The notes beneath the pieces are model-generated. The model searched no databases. It was not told where the DNA came from and saw only the letters and a program-made list of their open reading frames with translations. A stretch of 64,000 nt of DNA. Origin: REEB509 sp049314555 (lineage in GTDB: Bacteria > Pseudomonadota > Alphaproteobacteria > Caulobacterales > Aquidulcibacteraceae). Shown here in pieces: positions 25,352-33,803 of this stretch; within the stretch, counting starts at the first letter, position 1; every line of letters begins with the position of its first letter. Location of the stretch: positions 61,601-125,600 of the forward strand of contig JBMOEW010000002.1 in assembly GCA_049314555.1 (NCBI GenBank), given 5' to 3'. Position numbers and translations under genes: made by a program.

Positions 25352-25830
25352 CGCTGGGCGGCCAATCTTTGAGCCAGTTCGACGCGAAGCATGCGCGCCA
25401 GGTTTTCGCCTGCGCGCTCGCGCGCGTCATCTTGGGCTGCGATTTCACCATAAGCCGATAGGGGGATATCGTAGCTCACGGTTGTGGAGAGAGATCCTGT
25501 CAGGGCCTCTTCGCTTTCGGTGGCGGGGGCCAAGGTGTAATTGGCGCGCACAATCAAGTCAGCGCGCTGGGCGCTTTCGTCGATCCGATAGCCGAGCCGC
25601 ACCACGGATTCCGTGAGCTCGACCTCCAGAAGGCGCGGAGTGCCAGGCCCGGTTGTTACAGTAAGCAGTCGGGCCAGCTCCGTTTGAAGCACAAAGCCCG
25701 CTTTGCCGTCGATTGGTGCGACGCTGATTGCGCCAATCGGCCCTGAACCATCGGGCAAAGGCGCATACATCGGGCGGAACCCGCAGCCGGCGAGGGCCAC
25801 AAGGGCAAGCGGAACGAACAGATGGCGCAT
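25348..25830 (-). CDS. lptE: LPS-assembly lipoprotein LptE
   Basis: Outer-membrane lipoprotein that plugs LptD during lipopolysaccharide insertion. The 160 residues start with a signal peptide and lipobox LAGC (cleavage before C16), followed by GFRPMYA, typical of LptE. It lies 12 bp after leuS and overlaps holA, an arrangement that supports the call despite weak sequence conservation. Lnt in this window would acylate it. Confidence 0.9.
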   Translation of the reverse strand: MRHLFVPLALVALAGCGFRPMYAPLPDGSGPIGAISVAPIDGKAGFVLQTELARLLTVTTGPGTPRLLEVELTESVVRLGYRIDESAQRADLIVRANYTLAPATESEEALTGSLSTTVSYDIPLSAYGEIAAQDDARERAGENLARMLRVELAQRLAAQR

Positions 25831-25842
25831 CGGACTTCTCCT

Positions 25843-28452
25843 TCAGCCAGCCACGATATTCACGATCCGGTCCGGCACCACAATCACCTTACGTATTGTC
25901 ATGTCCTTGAGGAAGGCTGCAACCGGTTCATGCCGCAGCGCCAAGGCTTTGACAGTTTCTTCTGGCGCGCCCTTGGCAACTTCGATTTCACCGCGTCGTT
26001 TGCCGTTGATCTGAACGGGGAGTGTGACGCTGTCGGCACGGACCAAGTCTGGGTCTGGGGTGGGCCATGGCGTGTTGGCCACGAACCTCTTGAAACCAAG
26101 GCGTTCCCAGCACTCCTCAGCCAAATGGGGCAAGAAGGGAGCGATGATCTGGCAAAGGGTGCGTAAAGCCTCTCCGCGGGCAAAGGCATCGCCTTCGCTT
26201 TCGCCCTTCAGCTTTGAAATCACGTTCACCAGCTCATAGCAGCGCGCGACCGCGCGGTTAAACCTGAAGCCTTCAATATCGTCGGTTACCGCCGCCAAGG
26301 TGCGGTGGACGGTTTGGCGCAGTTCAAGGGCCGCGCCTTGGTTGGCTGAAACCGGCGGATGATCGGCTGGCCTTGGAGCCGGCACCGCGTTGGCTTCCGT
26401 TAAGGCCCACACACGCTGCACAAAACGCCAAGCGCCTTCGGCACCGCTTGCGCTCCATTCGACGTCTCGCTCTGGGGGACTATCGGACAGCACGAACCAA
26501 CGGACGACGTCCGCGCCGAAGTCCTTCACAAAGTCGTCGAGATCCACAACGTTCTTCTTGGACTTCGACATTTTTTCCAGCGAACCAACCTCGACGGCCT
26601 TGCCGGTGGCGAGCTCGAAGGCCTTGCCGTCTTGTTTATCTACCTCTTCAGGCAATAACCAACGACCGTCAGCGGCGCGATAGGTTTCGTGGACCACCAT
26701 GCCTTGGGTAAAGAGTGCCGCGAATGGCTCGCCGCTTGGCAGATCCAACAGGCCGACATCGCGCATAGCCCGGGTAAAGAAGCGGGAATAGAGCAGGTGC
26801 AGCACCGCGTGCTCAACGCCGCCGACATATTGATCGACCGGCATCCAATAGGCGGCGGTTTTCCCGTCGAAAGGCGCTTTGGCATTTTTCGGGTCTGTGA
26901 ACCGGGCGAAATACCAGGAGCTGTCGACAAAGGTGTCGAGGGTGTCTGTTTCGCGCGTTGCCTTGCCGCCGCAGTCTGGGCACTGCGTGTGCTTCCAGGT
27001 CTTGTGGTGAAACAGCGGGTTGCCGGGCTTGTCAAAGCTCACATCGTCTGGCAGCGCGACGGGGAGGTCTTTTTCCGGAACGGGGACCAGACCGCAGACT
27101 TGGCAGTGGATCACGGGGATCGGGCAGCCCCAATAGCGCTGCCTGGAGACGCCCCAATCGCGGAGGCGATATTGAGTGATGCCTTCACCGCGGCCAAGGG
27201 CGCTCATTCGCGCGATCGCCTTGGCCTTGGCCTGGTCAATCGACAGACCATTCAAGAAGCCTGAATTGTAAATGGCACCAAGGCCTGTGTAGGCTTCCTC
27301 GCCGACGCTAAACTCGCGGGCGTCGCGGTCTGGCGGCAATACAACCGGCGTTACTTTGAGCTTGTATTTGTTGGCGAAATCCAGGTCCCGCTGATCGTGG
27401 GCCGGGCATCCAAAGATCGCACCCGTGCCGTAGCCCATCAGCACAAAGTTCGCGATCCAGACAGGCAGCCGGACGCCACGAACAAACGGATGAGCGACAT
27501 AGAGGCCTGTGAACAGGCCCTTTTTGTCTGCCTTCTCGATTGCCTCTTCCGAGGTACCGAGTTGGGCACACTCCTTGCGGAAGGCCGAAATTTTTTTGTT
27601 CGTTTCGCTCAGCTTCGCGCTCAAGGGATGATCTGGCGAGAGCGCTACAAAGCTTGCCCCAAACAAAGTATCCGGGCGCGTTGTGAAAACCTCTATCCCT
27701 TTCGACTTGAACCCTCGGGGGAGCTGGGCATCTTTTGTGAAGCTGAACTTAAACTGCAGCCCTTCGCTGCGGCCAATCCAGTTGGTTTGCATCAACCGGA
27801 CTTTGTCGGGCCATTTTTCGAGGGATTTGAGCGCTTCCAGCATGTCATCGGCGTAGGCCGTGACCCTGAACATCCACTGGTCCAGCTCGCGGGTTTCCAC
27901 CGGTGCGCCCGAGCGCCACCCTTTTCCGTCGACGACCTGTTCGTTTGCCAAAACGGTGTTGTCGACCGGGTCCCAGTTGACTTTGAGCTTCTTGCGATAG
28001 GCCAGCCCGGCCTTCCAGAAGGCCAGGAACATTGCCTGTTGATGTTTGTAATAGCTGGGGTCGCAGGTGGCGAGCTCTCGGTCCCAATCATAGTCGCAGC
28101 CCAGCTTTTCGATCTGGCCGCGCATCTGTTTGATGTTTTCGAGGGTCCAGTCGCGGGGGTGGACGTTGCGGTCTATCGCTGCGTTTTCTGCCGGAAGGCC
28201 AAAGGCGTCCCACCCCATTGGGTGCAGCACATTGAAGCCCTGGGCCCGCTTGTAGCGGCTGACCACATCACCCATCGTGTAGTTGCGCGAATGGCCCACG
28301 TGGATGCGTCCCGATGGATAGGGAAACATTTCCAGCACGTAGGCCTTTGGTTGGCCTTTGGCCTCTTTGGGCGACTTCGCTTTGAATATCCCAGCTTGCG
28401 CCCAAGCTTGGCGCCACTTTGGTTCGACTTCGGCATGATTATAGCGGGACAT
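25843..28452 (-). CDS. leuS: leucyl-tRNA synthetase
   Basis: Class I aminoacyl-tRNA synthetase of 869 residues. The HIGH motif appears as HVGH in YPSGRIHVGHSRNY near residue 50 and KMSKS as KMSKSKKN near residue 640. The CP1 editing domain and the Zn-type CPDCGGKA segment lie between. It is the first gene of leuS-lptE-holA. A gap of 125 bp separates it from the DUF3576 gene upstream on the same strand. Confidence 0.98.
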   Translation of the reverse strand: MSRYNHAEVEPKWRQAWAQAGIFKAKSPKEAKGQPKAYVLEMFPYPSGRIHVGHSRNYTMGDVVSRYKRAQGFNVLHPMGWDAFGLPAENAAIDRNVHPRDWTLENIKQMRGQIEKLGCDYDWDRELATCDPSYYKHQQAMFLAFWKAGLAYRKKLKVNWDPVDNTVLANEQVVDGKGWRSGAPVETRELDQWMFRVTAYADDMLEALKSLEKWPDKVRLMQTNWIGRSEGLQFKFSFTKDAQLPRGFKSKGIEVFTTRPDTLFGASFVALSPDHPLSAKLSETNKKISAFRKECAQLGTSEEAIEKADKKGLFTGLYVAHPFVRGVRLPVWIANFVLMGYGTGAIFGCPAHDQRDLDFANKYKLKVTPVVLPPDRDAREFSVGEEAYTGLGAIYNSGFLNGLSIDQAKAKAIARMSALGRGEGITQYRLRDWGVSRQRYWGCPIPVIHCQVCGLVPVPEKDLPVALPDDVSFDKPGNPLFHHKTWKHTQCPDCGGKATRETDTLDTFVDSSWYFARFTDPKNAKAPFDGKTAAYWMPVDQYVGGVEHAVLHLLYSRFFTRAMRDVGLLDLPSGEPFAALFTQGMVVHETYRAADGRWLLPEEVDKQDGKAFELATGKAVEVGSLEKMSKSKKNVVDLDDFVKDFGADVVRWFVLSDSPPERDVEWSASGAEGAWRFVQRVWALTEANAVPAPRPADHPPVSANQGAALELRQTVHRTLAAVTDDIEGFRFNRAVARCYELVNVISKLKGESEGDAFARGEALRTLCQIIAPFLPHLAEECWERLGFKRFVANTPWPTPDPDLVRADSVTLPVQINGKRRGEIEVAKGAPEETVKALALRHEPVAAFLKDMTIRKVIVVPDRIVNIVAG

Positions 28453-28577
28453 GGAAAGGCTAAGCTTTCAAAGACAGTTGTGCTCCGACCACCGGGCCGC
28501 ACAGGGCGTGGTTATGCCAGGGTGCCAAACGGATTCAAGCGCAGGAGCCCTGAACTGTGCGTTTTGGGCAGGCGCGG

Positions 28578-29078
28578 TTAGTCGCGCAGGGTGCTCAGGC
28601 GAAGTTCGCGCGCCCGATCAAGGATTGCGTGTTCCAGCTGGATTTCGGTGTCTGGGTTCACGGGCGCATCGACCCAGCCGCCGTTGATCCACTGCTGGCG
28701 AAATACGCTGACATTGAGAGCGTCGGCGCGCAGGCGCGTGTCCAGTACATAGACCGTCGCTTTGAACCGCTCGTTTGGCACGTTCGGATCGGCGAACCAA
28801 TCAAACACGATCACGCCGCCAAAGGGGTCAGTCGATGTCACGGGCAGAAAATTCAACGTATCGAGAGAGGCCTGCCACAGAAAGCTGTTCACGCCGATTT
28901 GGTTTTGCGCTTCAGGCTCGCCGCCGCCAAAGCCCAAAAATCCGCCGCGGTCGTTTTGTTCTGCGCTTTGCGGACGGACTTCGTCGTTCCCGCCGCCGAG
29001 CGTGCCGCAGCCGGTTACCCCGCCTGCGGCGATCACTGCCGCTGCGACCGTCAAGAGTGTGCGCACACGCTGCGTCAT
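28578..29078 (-). CDS. DUF3576 lipoprotein
   Basis: A 166-residue predicted lipoprotein: the signal peptide ends in GVTGC, a lipobox, then a Gly-rich linker leads into the DUF3576 domain (about 60-160, QIGVNSFLWQASLDTL ... STDPFGGVIVFDW). The family is largely alphaproteobacterial and of unknown function, and it usually lies next to leuS as here. It is divergent from the porin gene, with 166 bases between starts. Confidence 0.88.
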   Translation of the reverse strand: MTQRVRTLLTVAAAVIAAGGVTGCGTLGGGNDEVRPQSAEQNDRGGFLGFGGGEPEAQNQIGVNSFLWQASLDTLNFLPVTSTDPFGGVIVFDWFADPNVPNERFKATVYVLDTRLRADALNVSVFRQQWINGGWVDAPVNPDTEIQLEHAILDRARELRLSTLRD

Positions 29079-29244
29079 TCCAAACTCCTCCAGCGCCGTT
29101 TAATTCCTGGCGGCCACAAAAAGCCTTGCCGTTCCCTAATCATCAACCGGCACCCAAATAAGGCAAGCGCGGTTGGATACGCTTCTGCAATGGTTCTAGC
29201 GTCGTGTATAGCGACTCAACGCACACCTTTCAGGAGAGCGGGAC

Positions 29245-30435
29245 GTGCGCATCATTCGAATGACAGGGCTTTTTGCAACCGTTTCGGCCCTTTTTGTGCC
29301 GGTCGCCGCGGCACAGGACCTCACCTACGATATCAACGGCCGCTTCGTGATTGCCGGGGCTGCGATCGATACGTCTGCCCCTTTAGGACAAGATGGGTTG
29401 GTTGGCCGCTATGACGGAGGCGTTTCCGCCGAGTTGGTGTTGAACAACGGCCTGCGAATCAGTGCGGTTGGGCAAGCGGCGATCGAACGGGACCAGGATA
29501 ACCGTGACCCACGCGGGGGAAGAGCCGGCGATTGCCCTGCAGGCGTATTGGACTGCGCGGGCGTTCGCGCGCCGGTTTCCGGGTTTGCCGGCATTGGAGA
29601 AACCGATCGAGCGGGCCTTCGGCTGGCCCTGCAGGCTGCGTATGTTTCAGTTGAAGGTGGGTGGGGCGAAGTCAGCGTGGGGGCGGATCAAGGGGCGGCG
29701 GCGCGCTTCAGCCTTGCCCCGCCGAATATCCTTGGGGGCGTATCGACAATTGATGGTTCCCTATCGGTTACCGGCATCGGTGGTGCCACGGTCGTCAACG
29801 ACCTTTCCGGGGCGTCCGCCAAAGTCGTTTTGATTTCCCCGCGGATCCTTGGCTTGAGGGGCGCGATTTCGTTTGCCCCTGAGTCCAACATCGACACCCT
29901 GGATCAAGGGTTCGGCGATCGAGAGGGGGCTCCGGCGACCTACGACCCGGAAAACATTGTTGAAGCCGGCCTTTCGTTTGCGCGGAACTGGCAAAACGGC
30001 CTTCGCACTGCGGCGGCGGTCACTGTGCTGCGGGCGGAGGACGGCTCTGGGCTTGCTGTCTTTGACGACATTACGAATGTCCATGCTGGCGTGACGCTGG
30101 GACTTGGGGCGCTTGAGATCGGCGCTGCATACCTGACCAGCGACAATGGGTGGCGCGCCGGCGGGCGAGGCTATCAGTCCATTGGGGTGAGCGGCGTTTA
30201 CACCCTGAACAATTGGGCGTTCATGTTGGAAGGTACTGCCAGCAGTGACGATTTGGCCCACGTCTCTGTTAACACCACCGTTGCGGCAGTACGCCGCACG
30301 CTTTCGGAAAACGTGGATCTTTCGCTTGGGCTTACACGTCAAGAGAGAAATGTGCCGGTCGTGACCGGTCTTGGCCGAAGCGCTGTCGAACAGGACTCGA
30401 CCGGGCTCTTTCTCGAAATTGCCGCTGACCTGTGA
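29245..30435 (+). CDS. general porin, outer-membrane beta-barrel
   Basis: A 396-residue porin. The Sec signal peptide ends at VAAAQ (about residue 24). The mature part has alternating strand patterns, FVIAGAA and VSVEGGWGEVSVGADQGAA, and ends at the barrel signature LFLEIAADL. The start is GTG at 29245 after GGAGAGCGGG; an ATG at 29260 is also possible. It should allow diffusion of small hydrophilic solutes across the outer membrane. Ligand selectivity is not evident. Confidence 0.85.
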   Translation: MRIIRMTGLFATVSALFVPVAAAQDLTYDINGRFVIAGAAIDTSAPLGQDGLVGRYDGGVSAELVLNNGLRISAVGQAAIERDQDNRDPRGGRAGDCPAGVLDCAGVRAPVSGFAGIGETDRAGLRLALQAAYVSVEGGWGEVSVGADQGAAARFSLAPPNILGGVSTIDGSLSVTGIGGATVVNDLSGASAKVVLISPRILGLRGAISFAPESNIDTLDQGFGDREGAPATYDPENIVEAGLSFARNWQNGLRTAAAVTVLRAEDGSGLAVFDDITNVHAGVTLGLGALEIGAAYLTSDNGWRAGGRGYQSIGVSGVYTLNNWAFMLEGTASSDDLAHVSVNTTVAAVRRTLSENVDLSLGLTRQERNVPVVTGLGRSAVEQDSTGLFLEIAADL

Positions 30436-30469
30436 TCGGAAAGTAACTGTATCCTAACCGGACCTGGGT

Positions 30470-30475
30470 TATAAT
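30470..30475 (+). promoter_or_regulatory. TATAAT -10 element upstream of the NtrZ-like gene
   Basis: An exact TATAAT lies 50-55 bp before the chosen start at 30525, in the 89-bp gap after the porin stop. The region 17 bp upstream (CTGTAT) is a poor -35 match. A promoter here would separate the NtrZ-like gene from the porin transcript. Confidence 0.35.
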
Positions 30476-30524
30476 GGTTGGGCGGGCGACTCGGTGAGGG
30501 TCTTGTCGCCTGATGGGGGAAGTT

Positions 30525-30959
30525 GTGGTTACGCGGTACGCTATTGCCATTGCTGGGGCCACCGTTGCCTTATGCGGTGTTGCACACGCGCAGGCTGATA
30601 CGCCGGCTGAGCGCGCGGCTGTGCGCGCGGAAACTCCTTGGTTTGAACGGTTTACCGTTAACAACACGCCACAGGAAACCGTGGGTGGCGCAGGCCCTGC
30701 GAACCGCAGCGACGCTGCCGGTTGGCGCGTCAATGGCCGCTGGGCGGTCACGGTTGATGTCAACGAAGCGCGCCGACTTGGCCCGACGCCGGCCACGCCC
30801 CAGGACGAACGTTCGTTTGGCGCTTATTTCCAGTTGAGCCCAACGCTGCGCGTGGGTGGGGAATTGCGGGTTGCGCCAGCTCGCGAGGGTGGCGTCGGTG
30901 CGGGCGAAGAGGGCGCTCAGGATGCTGACGTTCGCATTCAGTCTGCCTTCCGCTTCTGA
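30525..30959 (+). CDS. NtrZ-like periplasmic protein
   Basis: A small secreted protein of 144 residues: a signal peptide ending in VAHAQ, then WFERFTVNN, GRWAVTVDVNEAR, FGAYFQLSPTLRVGGELRVA and a terminal RIQSAFRF. The repeated short beta strands and the context resemble NtrZ, described in Caulobacter as a periplasmic inhibitor of the NtrY sensor kinase. The resemblance is from memory and moderate. GTG at 30525 has GGGGA 5 nt upstream; ATG at 30513 is the alternative. The 3' end overlaps the convergent ThiE-like gene by 22 bp. Confidence 0.6.
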   Translation: MVTRYAIAIAGATVALCGVAHAQADTPAERAAVRAETPWFERFTVNNTPQETVGGAGPANRSDAAGWRVNGRWAVTVDVNEARRLGPTPATPQDERSFGAYFQLSPTLRVGGELRVAPAREGGVGAGEEGAQDADVRIQSAFRF

Positions 30960-31567
30960 TCCGGCGCAAAAGCCTCTATCCCAGCTAAACCCGAAAAGCC
31001 CGGCCTTTGAAGTCTGCGGGCGCTTTTGGCGTTGATTCCGCCCAGGGCAAAAACCGGACACTGGACTGTTTGGGCGATGCCTGCTGCCTTGCGCGCGCCC
31101 AAGGACTTTACGGCTGAGGGGCTCCGACTGGGCAGCACTGGTGACAGGAAAATCGCCCTTGCACCTGCGTTTTGTGCTCGGACGGCGGCGGCCCGGCTGT
31201 GCGCGGCAGCTGTTATCAGGCCACGGGTGCGATGGGGCCGGCGCGAGACCAATCGCTCTGGCAAATGAACGCCGTCAGCGCGAACCTGTTGCGCAAGCAT
31301 TACATCAGCCCCAATCAGAAGGATCAGGCCTCGTCTTCGGCACACCACGCGAAGCTTGCGCGCAATGTTGAGCCGGGCGGCTGCGCCAAAATGGCGATAG
31401 ATCACGCCGGATCCGCGCGGCATGGCGTTCGCTGCGGCCACCGGATCTGGCAAACGATCGGGGTCTGTGAAGAGCCAAAGGTTTGGCAGCCGGTTGTTTC
31501 GATTGAGGCGGGCGGCAATCGCCGCTAAACGGGCAGTCGCGCGTAAGGGAAAGGACCGACTGGGCAT
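30938..31567 (-). CDS. ThiE/TenI-like thiamine phosphate synthase family protein
   Basis: A TIM-barrel protein of 209 residues from the ATG at 31567. Visible family elements are LWLFTDPDRLPDP, ADGVHLPERL, ITAAAHS, AIFLSPVLPSRSP and FALGGINAKSARRL. The pyrophosphate-binding loop, normally GPxFPTxTK, is altered to SPVLPSRSP, and the protein is Arg-rich. It may therefore be a TenI-like relative rather than an active synthase. Its ATG shares two bases with the divergent yggS ATG, so the two genes have back-to-back starts. Confidence 0.7.
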   Translation of the reverse strand: MPSRSFPLRATARLAAIAARLNRNNRLPNLWLFTDPDRLPDPVAAANAMPRGSGVIYRHFGAAARLNIARKLRVVCRRRGLILLIGADVMLAQQVRADGVHLPERLVSRRPHRTRGLITAAAHSRAAAVRAQNAGARAIFLSPVLPSRSPSAVKSLGARKAAGIAQTVQCPVFALGGINAKSARRLQRPGFSGLAGIEAFAPDQKRKAD

Positions 31568-32261
31568 GTCTGATCTGGTGGCTCCTGGGGACGCACGCGC
31601 CTTAATCCTGGCTAAAATCGCCGCTGCCGCCAAGGCCGCAGGGCGTGATCCCGAGCGTGTCACGTTGGTCGCTGTTTCAAAAGAGCAACCCGACGGGCGA
31701 ATAGAAGCCATTCTGGCGACCGGTCACAAGGTGTTTGGAGAGAACCGGGTGCAGGAAGCCACAGCCCGATGGCAGGGGCGAAAGGCCGCGCAGCCAGATT
31801 TAGTCCTGCGGCTGATCGGTCCGTTGCAGTCAAACAAGACGGATATGGCGGTGGAGCTGTTTGATGCCATCGACAGCTTGGACCGAGAGAAGCTCGCGCG
31901 ATCGATCGCGGACGCGGTTCAGAAACTGGGTCGCTGCCCGGATATTCTGATCCAGGTCAACACGGGGGAGGAGCCCCAAAAGGCTGGCGTCGCGCCGCAG
32001 CAGGCAGACGCCTTCATTCGGCAGGCCATCGACGTGTTCAACCTGCGGATCAAAGGCCTGATGTGCATTCCTCCGGTTGGGGAGGAACCGGCCATGCACT
32101 TTGCACTCTTGGCCAAGATCGCCGCGCGCAACGGTTTGGAGGAGTTGTCGATGGGCATGAGCGACGACTTTGAAACTGCCGTTCGGTTTGGGGCCACTAT
32201 GGTGCGGGTGGGAAGCGGTGTGTTTGGTGCGCGCCGATCCCTGGACGAAGGGAAAGCCTAG
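31566..32261 (+). CDS. yggS: YggS-family PLP homeostasis protein
   Basis: A single-domain PLP-binding TIM barrel (231 residues) that buffers pyridoxal phosphate. The lysine that binds PLP lies in VAVSKEQP; GENRVQEA, FHLIG-like LRLIGPLQSNK and SMGMSDDFETAVRFGATMVRVG are all present. The ATG at 31566 follows AAGGGAAAGGA. It ends 4 bp into the convergent hisE. Confidence 0.93.
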   Translation: MSDLVAPGDARALILAKIAAAAKAAGRDPERVTLVAVSKEQPDGRIEAILATGHKVFGENRVQEATARWQGRKAAQPDLVLRLIGPLQSNKTDMAVELFDAIDSLDREKLARSIADAVQKLGRCPDILIQVNTGEEPQKAGVAPQQADAFIRQAIDVFNLRIKGLMCIPPVGEEPAMHFALLAKIAARNGLEELSMGMSDDFETAVRFGATMVRVGSGVFGARRSLDEGKA

Positions 32262-32584
32262 TCTTTCGGGCGGCTGGCCTTTTCTGCTAAGCCGGAGCGG
32301 CCTTCGCGGGCAGCGAGCGCAGTGGCAACGGCTTCTGGCGATACGTTGCAGGCCTCGAGCATCACGAGCAGATGGTAGAGCACGTCTGCGGCTTCAGCGG
32401 CAATCGCGGTCGTGTCGCCCTGGACTGCGGCGATCGCGGTTTCCACAGCCTCTTCGCCGAGTTTTTTGGCGCATTTGGCGATCCCGGCATGAAGAAGTTG
32501 CGCGGTATACGAACTCGCGGGATCTGCATTTGCCTTGGCCGCTATGGTTTGGCTTAGGGCGTCTAGCTGGGCTCCCAATGTCAT
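32258..32584 (-). CDS. hisE: phosphoribosyl-ATP pyrophosphatase
   Basis: Second step of histidine synthesis, hydrolysing PR-ATP to PR-AMP. The 108-residue all-alpha MazG-like protein has the metal-binding cluster KKLGEEAVETAIAA and the ADVLYHLLVML helix. It is the last gene of the his operon and overlaps hisF by ATGA. Confidence 0.95.
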   Translation of the reverse strand: MTLGAQLDALSQTIAAKANADPASSYTAQLLHAGIAKCAKKLGEEAVETAIAAVQGDTTAIAAEAADVLYHLLVMLEACNVSPEAVATALAAREGRSGLAEKASRPKD

Positions 32585-33345
32585 CGTATCGTCCTTACTG
32601 GCACGCCTGCGTCGGCCAGGGCTTGGCGCGCTTGGCCTACTGTATACTGGCCAAAGTGGAAGATAGAGGCGGCGAGAACCGCGCTTGCATGGCCTTGAAC
32701 CACGCCATCGACCAGATGTTGCAGCGTGCCGGCGCCGCCGGAGGCGATCACCGGCACTGACACCCGATCGGTAATGGCCCTCAAAAGCGCAATATCGTAG
32801 CCGGTTTTGGCACCATCGCGATCCATTGAAGTGACCAACAACTCACCAGCGCCACGCTCTGCGGCTTCTGCTGCAAAGGCGACTGCGTCGATGCCGGTTG
32901 GGGTGCGGCCGCCGTGGATGAAGATTTCCCAGGTGCCGTCGCCCGTTTGCTTGGCGTCTACGGCGACAACGATGCATTGGGCACCGAACTTGGCGCTTGC
33001 TTCGTTGATGAGGTCTGGGCGATTGACGGCGGCGGTGTTGATGGCGGCCTTGTCTGCGCCTGCCAAAAGCAGGGCGCGGACATCCTCGACCGCTCTTACA
33101 CCTCCGCCGACTGTTAGCGGGGTAAAGCAACGATCTGCCGTTCGGCCGACGAGGTCTAGAAGTGTGCCGCGGCGCTCATGGCTTGCGGTTATGTCCAGAA
33201 AGCAGATTTCGTCGGCACCCTGACGATCATACACTTCGGCTTGTTCTGCGGGATCGCCAGCATCTCGCAAGTCCACGAAGTTCACGCCTTTGACGACGCG
33301 GCCGTCCTTTACGTCCAGGCAGGGGATGATACGCGCGGCAAGCAT
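32581..33345 (-). CDS. hisF: imidazole glycerol phosphate synthase cyclase subunit
   Basis: TIM-barrel cyclase subunit that receives ammonia from HisH. The 254 residues start with ARIIPCLDVKDGRVVKGVNF, including the catalytic Asp in CLDVKDG; the second catalytic Asp lies in VTSMDRDGAKTGYD. The start codon shares its A with the VOC gene stop (TGATG), so translation is coupled to that inserted gene. Confidence 0.97.
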   Translation of the reverse strand: MLAARIIPCLDVKDGRVVKGVNFVDLRDAGDPAEQAEVYDRQGADEICFLDITASHERRGTLLDLVGRTADRCFTPLTVGGGVRAVEDVRALLLAGADKAAINTAAVNRPDLINEASAKFGAQCIVVAVDAKQTGDGTWEIFIHGGRTPTGIDAVAFAAEAAERGAGELLVTSMDRDGAKTGYDIALLRAITDRVSVPVIASGGAGTLQHLVDGVVQGHASAVLAASIFHFGQYTVGQARQALADAGVPVRTIR

Positions 33346-33803
33346 CAGGCTGGTTTCTGTTCTGAGAGGGCGATGCGGTTGCCTTCGCTGTCTTGGATTT
33401 CGGCCACGAAACCTAGCTCACCGATGTCCTTTTTGGGGTAAAGCACCGCTCCGCCATTTGCATGTGCCGATGCCAAAACGTCGTCGATGCTTTCCACTTT
33501 GAAGTACAGAATTGGGCCGTTGAGCGATGGCACATACACATCTCCTTGTGCCAGAGCGCCTGTGGCACCCGGGCCGCCTTGATCGAAGGGAAAGAGCGCC
33601 ATTTCGTAGCCATCAACAGACTGGCGCTCAAAATCGTAGCCAAAGACTTTGCTGTAAAAGGCTTCAGCGCGGTCCAGGTTTGCTGCGGGTATCTCAAAGT
33701 AAAGAACCGGGTTCGACATCGCGGGCTCCGGAGGCAAATGCGGGGCGCAGGCCGCTAGATGCGATAGCGCGGCTGCTGCCCCGCTTAAGAGCGCCAATCT
33801 CAC
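33345..33803 (-). CDS. VOC (glyoxalase-like) domain protein inside the his operon
   Basis: Vicinal-oxygen-chelate protein. Two starts compete. GTG at 33803 overlaps the hisA stop (GTGA) and gives 152 residues beginning with a basic residue, a hydrophobic run and LAAC, a convincing lipobox. ATG at 33719 has GGAG 7 nt upstream and gives the bare VOC domain (124 residues, NPVLYFEIPAANLDRAEAFY ...). Conserved beta-alpha-beta modules are FEIP...FYSKVFGYDFE and ILYFKVESIDDVLA. No his-related function is known for such proteins. The substrate is unknown. Confidence 0.85.
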   Translation of the reverse strand: MRLALLSGAAAALSHLAACAPHLPPEPAMSNPVLYFEIPAANLDRAEAFYSKVFGYDFERQSVDGYEMALFPFDQGGPGATGALAQGDVYVPSLNGPILYFKVESIDDVLASAHANGGAVLYPKKDIGELGFVAEIQDSEGNRIALSEQKPA

